Below, one piece after another: positions 1 through 5,493 of a DNA stretch of 5,638 nt. The position numbers and the translations under genes were made by a program. Source of the stretch: Clostridia bacterium (GTDB lineage: Bacteria; Bacillota; Clostridia; Christensenellales; HGM11417); assembly GCA_017407365.1 (NCBI GenBank), contig JAFQWR010000092.1, forward strand, positions 1 to 5,638, written 5' to 3'. A model generated the notes under the pieces. The model ran no database searches and was not told the origin of the DNA. It was given only the letters and a program-made list of their open reading frames with translations. The first letter of the stretch is position 1; every line of letters begins with the position of its first letter.

Positions 1-78
1 GGCGCTTGCCTCATCGGTATCATCGTTGTTCTTTGCATCCCCACCGAGGGCGGCAAGAAAAAAGCCAAAAAGGCTTAA
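1..78 (+). CDS. C-terminal end of an unidentified, probably membrane protein (5' truncated)
   Basis: Reading from base 1, an open frame of 25 codons ends in TAA at 76-78; the gene begins outside the window. The visible residues start with a hydrophobic run (GACLIGIIVVLCIP) that looks like the end of a transmembrane helix. A short linker (TEGG) and a lysine-rich tail (KKKAKKA) follow. By the positive-inside rule the tail would lie in the cytoplasm. An intrinsic terminator follows 16 bases after the stop, which supports this as a real gene end. The fragment is too short to assign a family; a multi-pass transporter is possible but not shown. Confidence 0.6.
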   Translation, partial: GACLIGIIVVLCIPTEGGKKKAKKA

Positions 79-94
79 TCAATTATTAAAAAAT

Positions 95-133
95 AACACG
101 CTCTTGCGCTTTTGCGTCAGAGCGTGTTTTTTT
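95..133 (+). terminator. Intrinsic terminator of the upstream membrane-protein gene
   Basis: A perfect 10-bp stem (AACACGCTCT at 95-104 with AGAGCGTGTT at 119-128) encloses a second short stem (106-109 with 114-117) and a TTTT loop. A run of seven T (127-133) follows, a textbook rho-independent terminator. Its T-tract ends one base before the -35 box of the next gene. Confidence 0.92.
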
Positions 134-134
134 G

Positions 135-163
135 TTGACATATCCGATGAAAGATGGTAGAAT
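135..163 (+). promoter_or_regulatory. Sigma-A promoter of the YbjN-like gene
   Basis: A perfect -35 box TTGACA (135-140) is followed after exactly 17 bases by TAGAAT (158-163), five of six matches to the -10 consensus. Transcription should start near 169-171, which gives a leader of about 95 nt before the ATG at 266. Confidence 0.88.
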
Positions 164-167
164 AATT

Positions 168-228
168 AGGATGAAATTTTTTATATCAGATGTTTCATCC
201 TGCAACTTTACGCTTATATATAAGTTGT
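168..228 (+). repeat. Two tandem inverted repeats in the 5' leader of the YbjN-like gene
   Basis: The first is a perfect 9-bp inverted repeat (AGGATGAAA at 168-176, TTTCATCCT at 193-201) with a 16-base AT-rich spacer, beginning almost exactly at the predicted transcription start. The second is CAACTT at 203-208 with AAGTTG at 222-227, extendable by wobble pairs. Both could form RNA hairpins in the leader; the first could instead be a protein operator. I do not recognise the pair as a known riboswitch or leader family. Confidence 0.6.
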
Positions 229-265
229 GAAAAAAATCGCCCATAGGGCAAGGAGAAAATGTTTT

Positions 266-727
266 ATGAAAAAAGTTTATGATTCCTTTATTGCTACGTT
301 AAAGGCACGCAACTGGAATTATGATGAGGGAACTGATGACCGTGGCAATCGCAAAATCACGTTAGGCGTTCGCGGTGACGATCTGCCCATGCGCTTTGTT
401 ATTCGCTTCGACGAAAGCAGAAAGCTCGTAGTTTTCCATTCGTTTATGAACTTTGAGTTCGGCCCCGAAAAGAGAGTTGAGGGTGCTCTTGCTTGCTGCA
501 TGATCAACTACAACATCGTTAACGGCGCTTTCGACTACGATATTTCCGACGGTAGCGTTTTATTCCGTATGGTTTGCCCCGTACACGACACCGTACCCGG
601 TCAGGAAACCTTCGATTATATGATCAACTGCTCTTGCAGCACCATCGATCAGTACAACGACAAGCTTCTTGCAATCAGCAAGGGTTATATGTCGCTGGAT
701 GAGTTCAACGCTGAAATTCATTCCTGA
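266..727 (+). CDS. YbjN-domain-like protein, 153 aa
   Basis: This small soluble protein resembles the YbjN family (YbjN/type III secretion chaperone-like fold), whose biochemical role is largely unknown; some members are described as putative regulators. An N-terminal helix (MKKVYDSFIATLKARNW) is followed by alternating short strands: ITLGVRGDD at about 31-39, MRFVIRFD at 42-49 and RKLVVFHSF at 52-60. A central helix-like segment with GALACCMINYNIVNG (73-87), a strand pair (FDYDISDGSVLFRMVCP) and a C-terminal helical tail complete the order expected for that fold. There is no signal peptide or membrane segment. I chose ATG 266 because AAGGAG (250-255) precedes it by 10 bases. A GTG at 227 would add 13 residues but lies in a hairpin and has no ribosome binding site. 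It has its own promoter and terminator, so it is probably monocistronic. Family call is moderate. Confidence 0.8.
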   Translation: MKKVYDSFIATLKARNWNYDEGTDDRGNRKITLGVRGDDLPMRFVIRFDESRKLVVFHSFMNFEFGPEKRVEGALACCMINYNIVNGAFDYDISDGSVLFRMVCPVHDTVPGQETFDYMINCSCSTIDQYNDKLLAISKGYMSLDEFNAEIHS

Positions 728-750
728 TTCCGTTTTTACGCACATTTTAG

Positions 751-785
751 GCGCACTCCTTTTTGGGGGTGCGCTTTCTTTTTTT
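751..785 (+). terminator. Intrinsic terminator of the YbjN-like gene
   Basis: GCGCACTCCT (751-760) pairs with GGGGGTGCGC (765-774), with two T-G wobbles and a TTTT loop. A T-rich tract (TTTCTTTTTTT, 775-785) follows. It lies 23 bases after the stop codon. Confidence 0.9.
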
Positions 786-816
786 GGTTAAAAACACGTT
801 TGCTTTTTCTTTTTTA

Positions 817-845
817 TTGACAAAAGCCATGGTGTGTGTTAAAAT
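817..845 (+). promoter_or_regulatory. Sigma-A promoter of the ribokinase gene
   Basis: TTGACA (817-822), a 17-base spacer and TAAAAT (840-845). Transcription should start near 851-853, giving a leader of about 20 nt that holds little more than the ribosome binding site AAGGAG (859-864). No palindromic operator of the usual LacI/RbsR type is evident around it. Confidence 0.85.
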
Positions 846-872
846 AAAGAGGAATAAAAAGGAGCGTTTTTT

Positions 873-1784
873 ATGCGTATTTTTGTAGTTGGTAGCTTGA
901 ATATGGATCTCGTTATTCAATCCCCCGTTATGCCCAAGGCAGGCGAAACCATTTCGGGTAATGGCTTTATGACCAATCCCGGTGGCAAGGGTGCCAATCA
1001 GGCTGCTGCGGCAGGTAAGGCAGGCGGCGAGGCATATATGGTGGGTTGCGTGGGCAGCACCGCCTTTGGTGAGGAGCTGAAGGATACCTTAAAGGGCTAC
1101 GGCGTTAACGTGGATTACGTGCGCACGCACGAGGGCGTTTCCTCGGGTATTGCAGTAATTGTAGTTGCAGAGGGAGATAACCGTATCATTTTGGATGCAG
1201 GTGCAAATGCAGAGGTTTGCAAAAACGACGTAGACCTTGCGCTTGCAGGTGCAGAGGCAGGGGATATCCTGATTGCTCAGCTTGAAATTCCCATGCAAAC
1301 GGTGGAATACGCAATGCAGGTAGCAAAGAATAAGGGCATGATTACCATTCTCAATCCCGCGCCTGCTGCTGCTCTTTCTGATACCGTACTCAACGGCTTA
1401 ACCTATATCACGCCCAACCAGACAGAAACACAGCTTCTCACGGGTGTGGACCCTGTGGATGAGTCTACGGTAAAAAAGGCGGCTGAGGTATTCAGCGCAA
1501 AGGGTGTAAAAAACGTAGTAATTACGATGGGCGCAGAGGGTGCCGCTCTTGTGAGCGAGGGCAAATATCACTTCCAGCCCTCCTTCCGTACCAAGGCCAT
1601 TGATACCACAGCGGCAGGTGATACCTTTGTGGGCTCCTTTGCGGTCCGTCTCAGCGAGGGTGCTTCGCAGGAGGAGTCCATCCGCTTTGCCTGTGCTGCT
1701 TCCTCGGTTGCGGTATCCCGCAGAGGTGCGCAGGTTTCCGTCCCCACCAGAGAGGAAATCGAGGCTCGCTTGCAGCAGGGCTGA
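873..1784 (+). CDS. rbsK: Ribokinase (PfkB-family sugar kinase), 303 aa
   Basis: It should phosphorylate D-ribose with ATP to ribose 5-phosphate in the cytoplasm, feeding the pentose phosphate and nucleotide pathways. The length (303 aa) is normal for the family. Visible motifs are the N-terminal substrate-side GSLNMD (7-12), PGGKGANQA (36-44, PfkB signature 1), NPAPA (161-165), TPNQTE (180-185), the nucleotide-site TMGAEGA (218-224) and DTTAAGDTF (244-252). In that last motif Asp250 is the expected catalytic base; the DTTAAGD form is typical of true ribokinases rather than fructokinases. The C-terminal SRRGAQVSVPTREE (282-295) also fits ribokinase. ATG 873 lies 8 bases after AAGGAG. The gene stands alone: no ribose ABC transporter, rbsD or LacI regulator is adjacent, and the downstream gene is convergent. 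Specificity for ribose rather than another sugar or nucleoside is inferred. Confidence 0.93.
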   Translation: MRIFVVGSLNMDLVIQSPVMPKAGETISGNGFMTNPGGKGANQAAAAGKAGGEAYMVGCVGSTAFGEELKDTLKGYGVNVDYVRTHEGVSSGIAVIVVAEGDNRIILDAGANAEVCKNDVDLALAGAEAGDILIAQLEIPMQTVEYAMQVAKNKGMITILNPAPAAALSDTVLNGLTYITPNQTETQLLTGVDPVDESTVKKAAEVFSAKGVKNVVITMGAEGAALVSEGKYHFQPSFRTKAIDTTAAGDTFVGSFAVRLSEGASQEESIRFACAASSVAVSRRGAQVSVPTREEIEARLQQG

Positions 1785-1805
1785 TAATCAGTAAAGTCAT
1801 TAAAA

Positions 1806-1836
1806 AAGCCGTCTTACCGTTGGGGTAAGGCGGCTT
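1806..1836 (-). terminator. Terminator between convergent genes, strongest for the minus-strand folT transcript
   Basis: A 13-bp stem (1806-1818 with 1824-1836, one G-T wobble, 5-base loop) sits between the two convergent genes. Read on the minus strand, the stem ends GGCTT and runs into a T-tract (complement of the A run at 1802-1807), 10 bases past the folT stop. On the plus strand the following bases (ATGCTTTATATT) form a poor T-tract, so termination of ribokinase transcription there may be weaker, though the hairpin probably serves both. Confidence 0.85.
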
Positions 1837-1846
1837 ATGCTTTATA

Positions 1847-2401
1847 TTATTCTTGCGGATATTTTGTCTGCCATTTCAATATTTTAGTCAGCGGAATCAG
1901 TGCGTAAAACAAGGCAATCGTAAGAGCAAGATTGATGGCGCTGTTGATCCATTGCACGGGCAACCGTACCATAAATGCCGCTGTAAAGGTATCGTAATAC
2001 ATCGTAGGCGGCAAGGTTTGCGCAAGCGTACCGATGCCCATGGTGCAGACTGCGTAGATGAAAATACCTGCAATCACGGCTCTCAGCCAAAGGTATTTTA
2101 TGCTTTTTATCCGATAGGTGCAAAGCCCCATCACCGCTCCCATCAGAGCAAAGTTGAAGGATAAAAGAGGGGCAATGCTATAGCTTAATAAAATACTGCC
2201 GAGAATGTCACCGACCGCGCCCGTAACGGCGCCGCATATCGGCCCGAGCATAAGCCCTGCCAAAAAAACGGGCACACAGAACAGGCTGATTTTTCCTGCT
2301 CCGCCAAGGATTACGAAGGAGCTGAATCTTTTGACAATAACAGCCAATGCGCAAAACAGAGCGGTGTAAACGAGATACCGTGTTTTACTGAAAGTGAACA
2401 T
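1847..2401 (-). CDS. folT: Folate-type ECF transporter S component (FolT family), 184 aa
   Basis: This is the substrate-binding integral membrane subunit of an energy-coupling factor transporter. It would bind folate and work with a shared EcfA/EcfA'/EcfT module encoded elsewhere. The protein is short and very hydrophobic with about six membrane segments: roughly 8-24, 28-48, 50-74, 78-96, 105-127 and 150-172. The pattern KRFSS, then GKISLFCVPVFLAGLMLGP, then GAVTGAVGDILG (24-69) fits the FolT-like S-component family. The strongest support for the folate substrate is the THF riboswitch in its leader. I chose ATG 2399-2401 because GGGAGG (2409-2414) lies 7 bases upstream. A longer TTG start at 2416 would place the ribosome binding site inside the coding sequence. 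A terminator follows 10 bases after the TAA stop, so the gene is monocistronic. Confidence 0.88.
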   Translation of the reverse strand: MFTFSKTRYLVYTALFCALAVIVKRFSSFVILGGAGKISLFCVPVFLAGLMLGPICGAVTGAVGDILGSILLSYSIAPLLSFNFALMGAVMGLCTYRIKSIKYLWLRAVIAGIFIYAVCTMGIGTLAQTLPPTMYYDTFTAAFMVRLPVQWINSAINLALTIALFYALIPLTKILKWQTKYPQE

Positions 2402-2407
2402 AAAAAA

Positions 2408-2431
2408 ACCTCCCAAATGCTTTTGCGAGGT
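2408..2431 (-). promoter_or_regulatory. Possible ribosome-binding-site sequestering hairpin of folT
   Basis: On the minus strand ACCTC (2431-2427) is complementary to GAGGT (2412-2408), which is part of the folT Shine-Dalgarno sequence GGGAGG. Pairing would hide it about 7 bases before the ATG. The stem is only 5 bp with a 14-base loop, so this is a suggestion of translational control. Confidence 0.45.
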
Positions 2432-2437
2432 CCATCG

Positions 2438-2481
2438 AAAAAAAGCTTTGCCGCACGGAATACGCGTGGCGTTTTTTTAGC
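2438..2481 (-). terminator. Terminator-like hairpin in the folT leader (riboswitch expression platform)
   Basis: On the minus strand GCCACGCG (2470-2463) pairs with CGTGCGGC (2457-2450), with one A-C mismatch and one wobble, around the loop TATTC. GCT (2481-2479) can also pair with AGC (2447-2445) at the base. Seven U (2444-2438) follow directly. It stands just 3' of the THF aptamer, and its base overlaps the 3' strand of aptamer helix P1, as expected where ligand binding decides the fold. Direction of control is not shown by sequence alone. Confidence 0.55.
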
Positions 2482-2572
2482 AACGGACGCGAAAGACCAC
2501 CGCAGGGCGCGCCCTTTCGTTTGCAAACGACATCCCATTTTGCAACACTTAACGCGATCTTTCTACTCTGCT
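2479..2572 (-). ncRNA. Tetrahydrofolate (THF) riboswitch aptamer
   Basis: The minus-strand leader carries the conserved elements of the THF (folT motif) riboswitch in the right order. They are AGAGTAG (2569-2563), TCGCGTTAAGTG (2557-2546), ATGGGATGTCG (2538-2528), ACGAA (2520-2516), TGCGGTGGTC (2504-2495) and GCGTCCGTTGC (2490-2480). P1 is AGCAG with TTGCT. P2 is GAAAGATC (2563-2556) with GGTCTTTC (2498-2491). P3 is a perfect 7-bp stem, TTGCAAA (2545-2539) with TTTGCAA (2527-2521). A further small hairpin is AGGG/CCCT around CGCG (2515-2504). The long-range pseudoknot forms between GGATGT (2535-2530) and GCGTCC (2490-2485). This RNA binds reduced folates and controls folate uptake or synthesis genes in Firmicutes, which matches its position upstream of folT. 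Recognition is from memory of the consensus. Confidence 0.93.
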
Positions 2573-2580
2573 TATTCAGT

Positions 2581-2609
2581 ATTATAAGCCCTTTCGATTT
2601 ATTTGTCAA
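2581..2609 (-). promoter_or_regulatory. Perfect consensus sigma-A promoter of the THF riboswitch-folT unit
   Basis: On the minus strand TTGACA (2609-2604), a 17-base spacer and TATAAT (2586-2581) match the consensus at all 12 positions. Transcription should start near 2574-2573, at the first base or two of aptamer helix P1. The -35 box is made of the last codons of the flippase gene (Ile-Asp-Lys), and the stop codon lies in the spacer. Confidence 0.93.
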
Positions 2610-4170
2610 TGAAATGCGCAAAGGTTTGACTTTTTTTTGTATTCGCTGTAAACTTAGGGGGTAATTTATGCCATACCCATTTTTTCAGCTTCTGCGGTAA
2701 GGGAAAAATGCCGAGTATCAGCGTGCCAAGAAGCATAACGCCCGTGCTTGCGCCAAAGCCGATGACAGAGGCAATCAAAAGGGGTAAAAAGCCAAGTGTA
2801 AGCTCCTTGCAAAAATAGCCGATTGCTCCTGCAAGCAGGCAGAAGGGCAAAAGTGCGGCAATCCGCTTAAAGCAGGTCAGCCCCTTGATCGATAGCCTTT
2901 TAAGCGCAATCAGATGCAAAACGCACTCGGTGGTCAGGCTCAAGGCAAGCCCTGATGTCATGCCAAGAATACCGATGCGGCTCGGCAAAAATATAACGGA
3001 AATCAGGTACAGCGCAGAGGAGACGCCGAAATGTAAAAGCGCACGGTATTCCTTGCCCAACGAATTGAGCACCGTGGTGCTGATGCCCTGTAAGCTCATA
3101 GGTAGCATCAGCAGGGCGTTTATCTGAAGTAGCTTGCCTGCCGCTTCGTTGTGAAACAGTGCAACGCAAAGCTCCTGTCCTACGCACAGATACCCGGGAA
3201 GAATCACGGTTGCTACTGCAAGGCAAAAGCAGAAGGCGCTGTCTATCTGCTCGGTAAGCCGCTTTTTTTCCTGTTGCTCTGCCATAACGGATATTTCCGG
3301 TACAAGTGCCATCGAAACGGAGCCGGTAAAGGTAAACGGTAAAAAAAGCAGAGGCATCGTCATGCCTGTCATCACCCCAAACAGCGAAAGCGCCTCGCTT
3401 GCCGTCATTCCGCCCCGTACAAGGCTTGCAGGCAATATGATCGCAAGCAGACTGCCTTGCAGACAGTTGCACAGACGGACCGCCGTAATGGGAGAGGCGG
3501 CTTGCACAAGGGGCTTTATTTCTGCCCTTGGTAAGCAGATTTTTCCGTTTCTTACCAGATACAGCACAACGGTCAGCAGGGCCGCCGATATGTACGAAAT
3601 ACTGACTGCCTGCGCCATGGCAACTGCCTTTTGCATAGAGGTCGTTTTTCCCTGCAAAATCATCACGCCTACCAAAACGATGGATACCTCCTCGCAAAGC
3701 TCAGTCAGCGCATAGCTTACGTAGTGCCGTCTGCCCCACAGTCCACCGCGCAGGGCGGAATACACCGCAGAGGCAAGAAAGGCAGGAAGAAGCGAGAGAA
3801 AAACGGGCAGACATCGGCTGTCGCTGAATAAAAAGCCGAGGTGGTTTTTCAGCAGTAAAAGAATTGCGCTTAAAGATACCGAAAGGAAGAGCGCAACTGT
3901 AAGCGCCGCACTGACGGTGCGGTTTTGCAATAGAGTGTCCCCTCTTTTTTCGGCACGTGCGGTCAGACGTGAAACGGTAACGGGAATCCCGGAAGAGGTC
4001 AGTGTAATACAGACAGAAAAAACCGAGGTGGCAATCTGAAACAATCCAATTGCTTCGGCACCTGCCTCGCGGGATAGATAAATACGATAAAAAAAGCCTA
4101 TCGCTCTTGTCAGTATCGAAAATGCGGTAAGAATGGCGGCTGCCTTTGCAACTCGTTTGATATGCTTCAC
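2599..4170 (-). CDS. SpoVB/MurJ-like lipid-linked oligosaccharide flippase (MOP superfamily), 523 aa
   Basis: This is a large integral membrane protein of the MATE/MOP superfamily, probably with 14 helices. Relatives flip lipid-linked cell-wall precursors or polysaccharide units across the membrane; SpoVB is the sporulation-associated branch. The N-terminus (KAAAILTAFSILTRAIGFFYRIYLSREAGAEAIGLFQ, residues 9-45, quoted in part: ILTRAIGFFYRIYLSR) is characteristic, as is PFTFTGSVSMALVPEIS (278-294) at the middle of the protein. Length is close to the usual 500-550 aa. I chose GTG 4170 because homologues begin about 10 residues before the first helix. No classical ribosome binding site precedes it: the purine block AGGGG overlaps the GTG itself. 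An open frame continues to 4401 but lies opposite the dehydrogenase gene and is probably chance. The gene is divergent from the dehydrogenase. SpoVB rather than another family member is inferred. Confidence 0.85.
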   Translation of the reverse strand: MKHIKRVAKAAAILTAFSILTRAIGFFYRIYLSREAGAEAIGLFQIATSVFSVCITLTSSGIPVTVSRLTARAEKRGDTLLQNRTVSAALTVALFLSVSLSAILLLLKNHLGFLFSDSRCLPVFLSLLPAFLASAVYSALRGGLWGRRHYVSYALTELCEEVSIVLVGVMILQGKTTSMQKAVAMAQAVSISYISAALLTVVLYLVRNGKICLPRAEIKPLVQAASPITAVRLCNCLQGSLLAIILPASLVRGGMTASEALSLFGVMTGMTMPLLFLPFTFTGSVSMALVPEISVMAEQQEKKRLTEQIDSAFCFCLAVATVILPGYLCVGQELCVALFHNEAAGKLLQINALLMLPMSLQGISTTVLNSLGKEYRALLHFGVSSALYLISVIFLPSRIGILGMTSGLALSLTTECVLHLIALKRLSIKGLTCFKRIAALLPFCLLAGAIGYFCKELTLGFLPLLIASVIGFGASTGVMLLGTLILGIFPLPQKLKKWVWHKLPPKFTANTKKSQTFAHFIDK

Positions 4171-4198
4171 CCCTGTTTTGCCGTATAAGAATACTTTT

Positions 4199-4206
4199 AT
4201 TGTATG
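4199..4206 (-). promoter_or_regulatory. Sigma-E-like -10 element (CATACAAT) upstream of the flippase gene
   Basis: On the minus strand CATACAAT matches the sporulation sigma-E -10 consensus (CATACAnT) fully and would start transcription near 4192, about 22 nt before the GTG at 4170. No convincing sigma-E -35 box is seen 13-15 bases upstream. TACAAT within it also resembles a sigma-A -10 with a poor -35. In Bacillus subtilis spoVB is under sigma-E control, which makes the match suggestive only. Confidence 0.4.
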
Positions 4207-4208
4207 AT
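4203..4208 (+). promoter_or_regulatory. Possible -10 box for the alcohol dehydrogenase gene
   Basis: TATGAT at 4203-4208 is the best -10 candidate in the 78-base divergent gap. A weak -35, TTGCCG (4178-4183), lies 19 bases upstream. It overlaps the CATACAAT element on the opposite strand, so the two promoters could not be occupied together. Confidence 0.35.
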
Positions 4209-4248
4209 TCCAAAGCGCAGTATAGAAGAAAAAGGAGAGCTTTTTGAG

Positions 4249-5409
4249 ATGAATGACAGCGTAAAATTCAGTTATATGGGCACTGCCAAGGTAACCGCTC
4301 ACCGCGGTGCGGGAAATCTGCTTGGCGAAATTGCCTCGCGCTACGGTAGCCGTGCGTTTGTAATTGTAAGCCGCAGTGTGTCCGAATATCCGTGCTTTCA
4401 AGAGGCGTTTGGCTCTGTGAAGGAGCGCCTTAGTGCGTGCTTATATCCTTATTCTGCAGGAGAGCCCTCTCCCAAGGGTGTAAAGCAAGCCACGGCGGCG
4501 GCAGAGGCGTTTGGAGCGGACGTGGTAATCGGTATTGGCGGCGGCAGTGTTCTGGACCTTGGCAAGGCGGTTTCTGCGCTTGTTCCCAATGGCGGAAGTG
4601 TTGTGGATTATCTGGAGGGCGTGGGCACGGGTGCAAGACTGAAAAAGGATCCGCTACCCCTGATCGCCTTGCCCACCACAAGCGGTACGGGCAGTGAGGT
4701 AACCAAAAACGCCGTCATCACAGATACAGAACGCGGATACAAAAAAAGCCTCCGCGACGTCAGGCTTGTTGCAAAGGAGGTTGTCATCGACAGTGAATTC
4801 CTTGTGGGTGCGCCACTTTCTGTTTCCGTTTACAGCGGCTTCGATGCGCTCACGCAGCTGATTGAAAGCTATACCAGCAACAAGGCAAATGTTGCTTCCC
4901 GTCTGGTTTGCAAAAAGGGTCTGTGCTATGCACGTGTGCTTCCCGAAATATACCGCGATCCCGGCAATCATGCATACAGAGAGGAGATGGCGTGGGCGGC
5001 GCTTCTTTCGGGTGTATGTCTTGCGGATACAGGGCTTGGTGCGGTGCACGGAATAGCGGCATCGGTAGGCGCTCATACGGGGGAGGGGCACGGCAAGGTG
5101 TGCGCCGTTTTGTTGCCTCACGTGATGCGCGTGAATATGGCTGTCAGCCGCTTGCAGTATGCTGAAATAGCCCGTATTCTGTTTGGTGAAGAGGAAGTCG
5201 GGGCGGACGGTTTGGTGCAAAAAATCGCAAATATGGCCCTCAGAATGGGCGTCCCGCGGGATTTCAGGTATCTCGACGTTTCGGAGACTCGTTTTGAGCG
5301 CATCCTTTCGGATATATACGGAAGCTCCATGCGCTACAATCCTGTGTCGCTTGTCAGGGAGGAGTGGGAAAGAGTTTTGCGGCCGCTCTTTTTTTGTGAG
5401 GCAGAATAG
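4249..5409 (+). CDS. Iron-containing (group III) alcohol dehydrogenase, 386 aa
   Basis: This NAD(P)-dependent, metal-containing dehydrogenase interconverts an alcohol and an aldehyde or ketone in the cytoplasm; the substrate cannot be read from sequence. Length (386 aa) is normal. The N-terminal nucleotide-binding half contains GIGGGSVLDLGKA (95-107) and LPTTSGTGSEVT (141-152), both family hallmarks. In the C-terminal helical half the metal-site positions are Asp199 (GFDALTQ), Gln203, His267 (GAVHGIA) and His281 (GEGHGK). Most well-studied members have His where Gln203 stands; the DALTQLIE form belongs, as far as I recall, to a recognised subgroup that also has an SSM-x-x-NPV C-terminal motif, seen here at 359-366. 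I chose ATG 4249 because AAAGGAGAG (4231-4239) lies upstream; the longer start at 4204 would put that site inside the gene. No clear terminator follows. Confidence 0.9.
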   Translation: MNDSVKFSYMGTAKVTAHRGAGNLLGEIASRYGSRAFVIVSRSVSEYPCFQEAFGSVKERLSACLYPYSAGEPSPKGVKQATAAAEAFGADVVIGIGGGSVLDLGKAVSALVPNGGSVVDYLEGVGTGARLKKDPLPLIALPTTSGTGSEVTKNAVITDTERGYKKSLRDVRLVAKEVVIDSEFLVGAPLSVSVYSGFDALTQLIESYTSNKANVASRLVCKKGLCYARVLPEIYRDPGNHAYREEMAWAALLSGVCLADTGLGAVHGIAASVGAHTGEGHGKVCAVLLPHVMRVNMAVSRLQYAEIARILFGEEEVGADGLVQKIANMALRMGVPRDFRYLDVSETRFERILSDIYGSSMRYNPVSLVREEWERVLRPLFFCEAE

Positions 5410-5440
5410 CGGCGGATTTTGCTATCTGAAAAAACAAAGA

Positions 5441-5475
5441 GAAAGCAGAGGGCTTTCGGGCAAGTCTCTTGACCC
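5441..5475 (+). repeat. Two adjacent inverted repeats between the dehydrogenase and LysM genes
   Basis: GAAAGC (5441-5446) pairs with GCTTTC (5452-5457) around AGAGG. Directly after it GGGCAAG (5458-5464) pairs with CTTG-A-CCC (5468-5475), with one bulged A. No T-tract follows either, so they are not a standard intrinsic terminator. The loop AGAGG is also complementary to CCTCT at 5474-5478, which would allow a pseudoknot. The rest of the gap between the two genes shows nothing else recognisable. Confidence 0.45.
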
Positions 5476-5493
5476 TCTTGCATATAGTATAGC

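Noticed and set aside
227..265. GTG start adding 13 residues to the YbjN-like protein
   Set aside because: It has no ribosome binding site, lies in the second leader hairpin, and the added residues include the sequence that acts as ribosome binding site for ATG 266.
2402..2416. TTG start for folT at 2416
   Set aside because: The codons would encode the GGGAGG ribosome binding site itself; ATG at 2401 has ideal spacing.
2504..2515. Palindrome AGGGCGCGCCCT as a protein operator
   Set aside because: It sits inside the riboswitch at the position of a variable small hairpin, which explains the symmetry.
2311..2621. Small minus-strand ORFs across the folT leader
   Set aside because: The region is explained by promoter, THF aptamer and expression platform; the ORFs have no supported start and no protein-like composition.
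2900..3697. Long minus-strand ORF (265 codons) inside the flippase gene
   Set aside because: Its translation is rich in Arg, His and Cys, resembles no family, and is a frame shadow of the clear membrane protein.
4204..4248. Earlier ATG for the dehydrogenase at 4204
   Set aside because: The extra 15 codons contain the strong AAAGGAGAG ribosome binding site of ATG 4249 and overlap the promoter region.
4171..4401. N-terminal extension of the flippase frame up to 4401
   Set aside because: It runs opposite the dehydrogenase coding sequence, lacks a ribosome binding site, does not resemble the family, and crosses the divergent promoter gap.
4654..5220. Minus-strand ORF of 188 codons opposite the dehydrogenase
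   Set aside because: It overlaps conserved catalytic regions of a recognised enzyme and has no coherent protein features.
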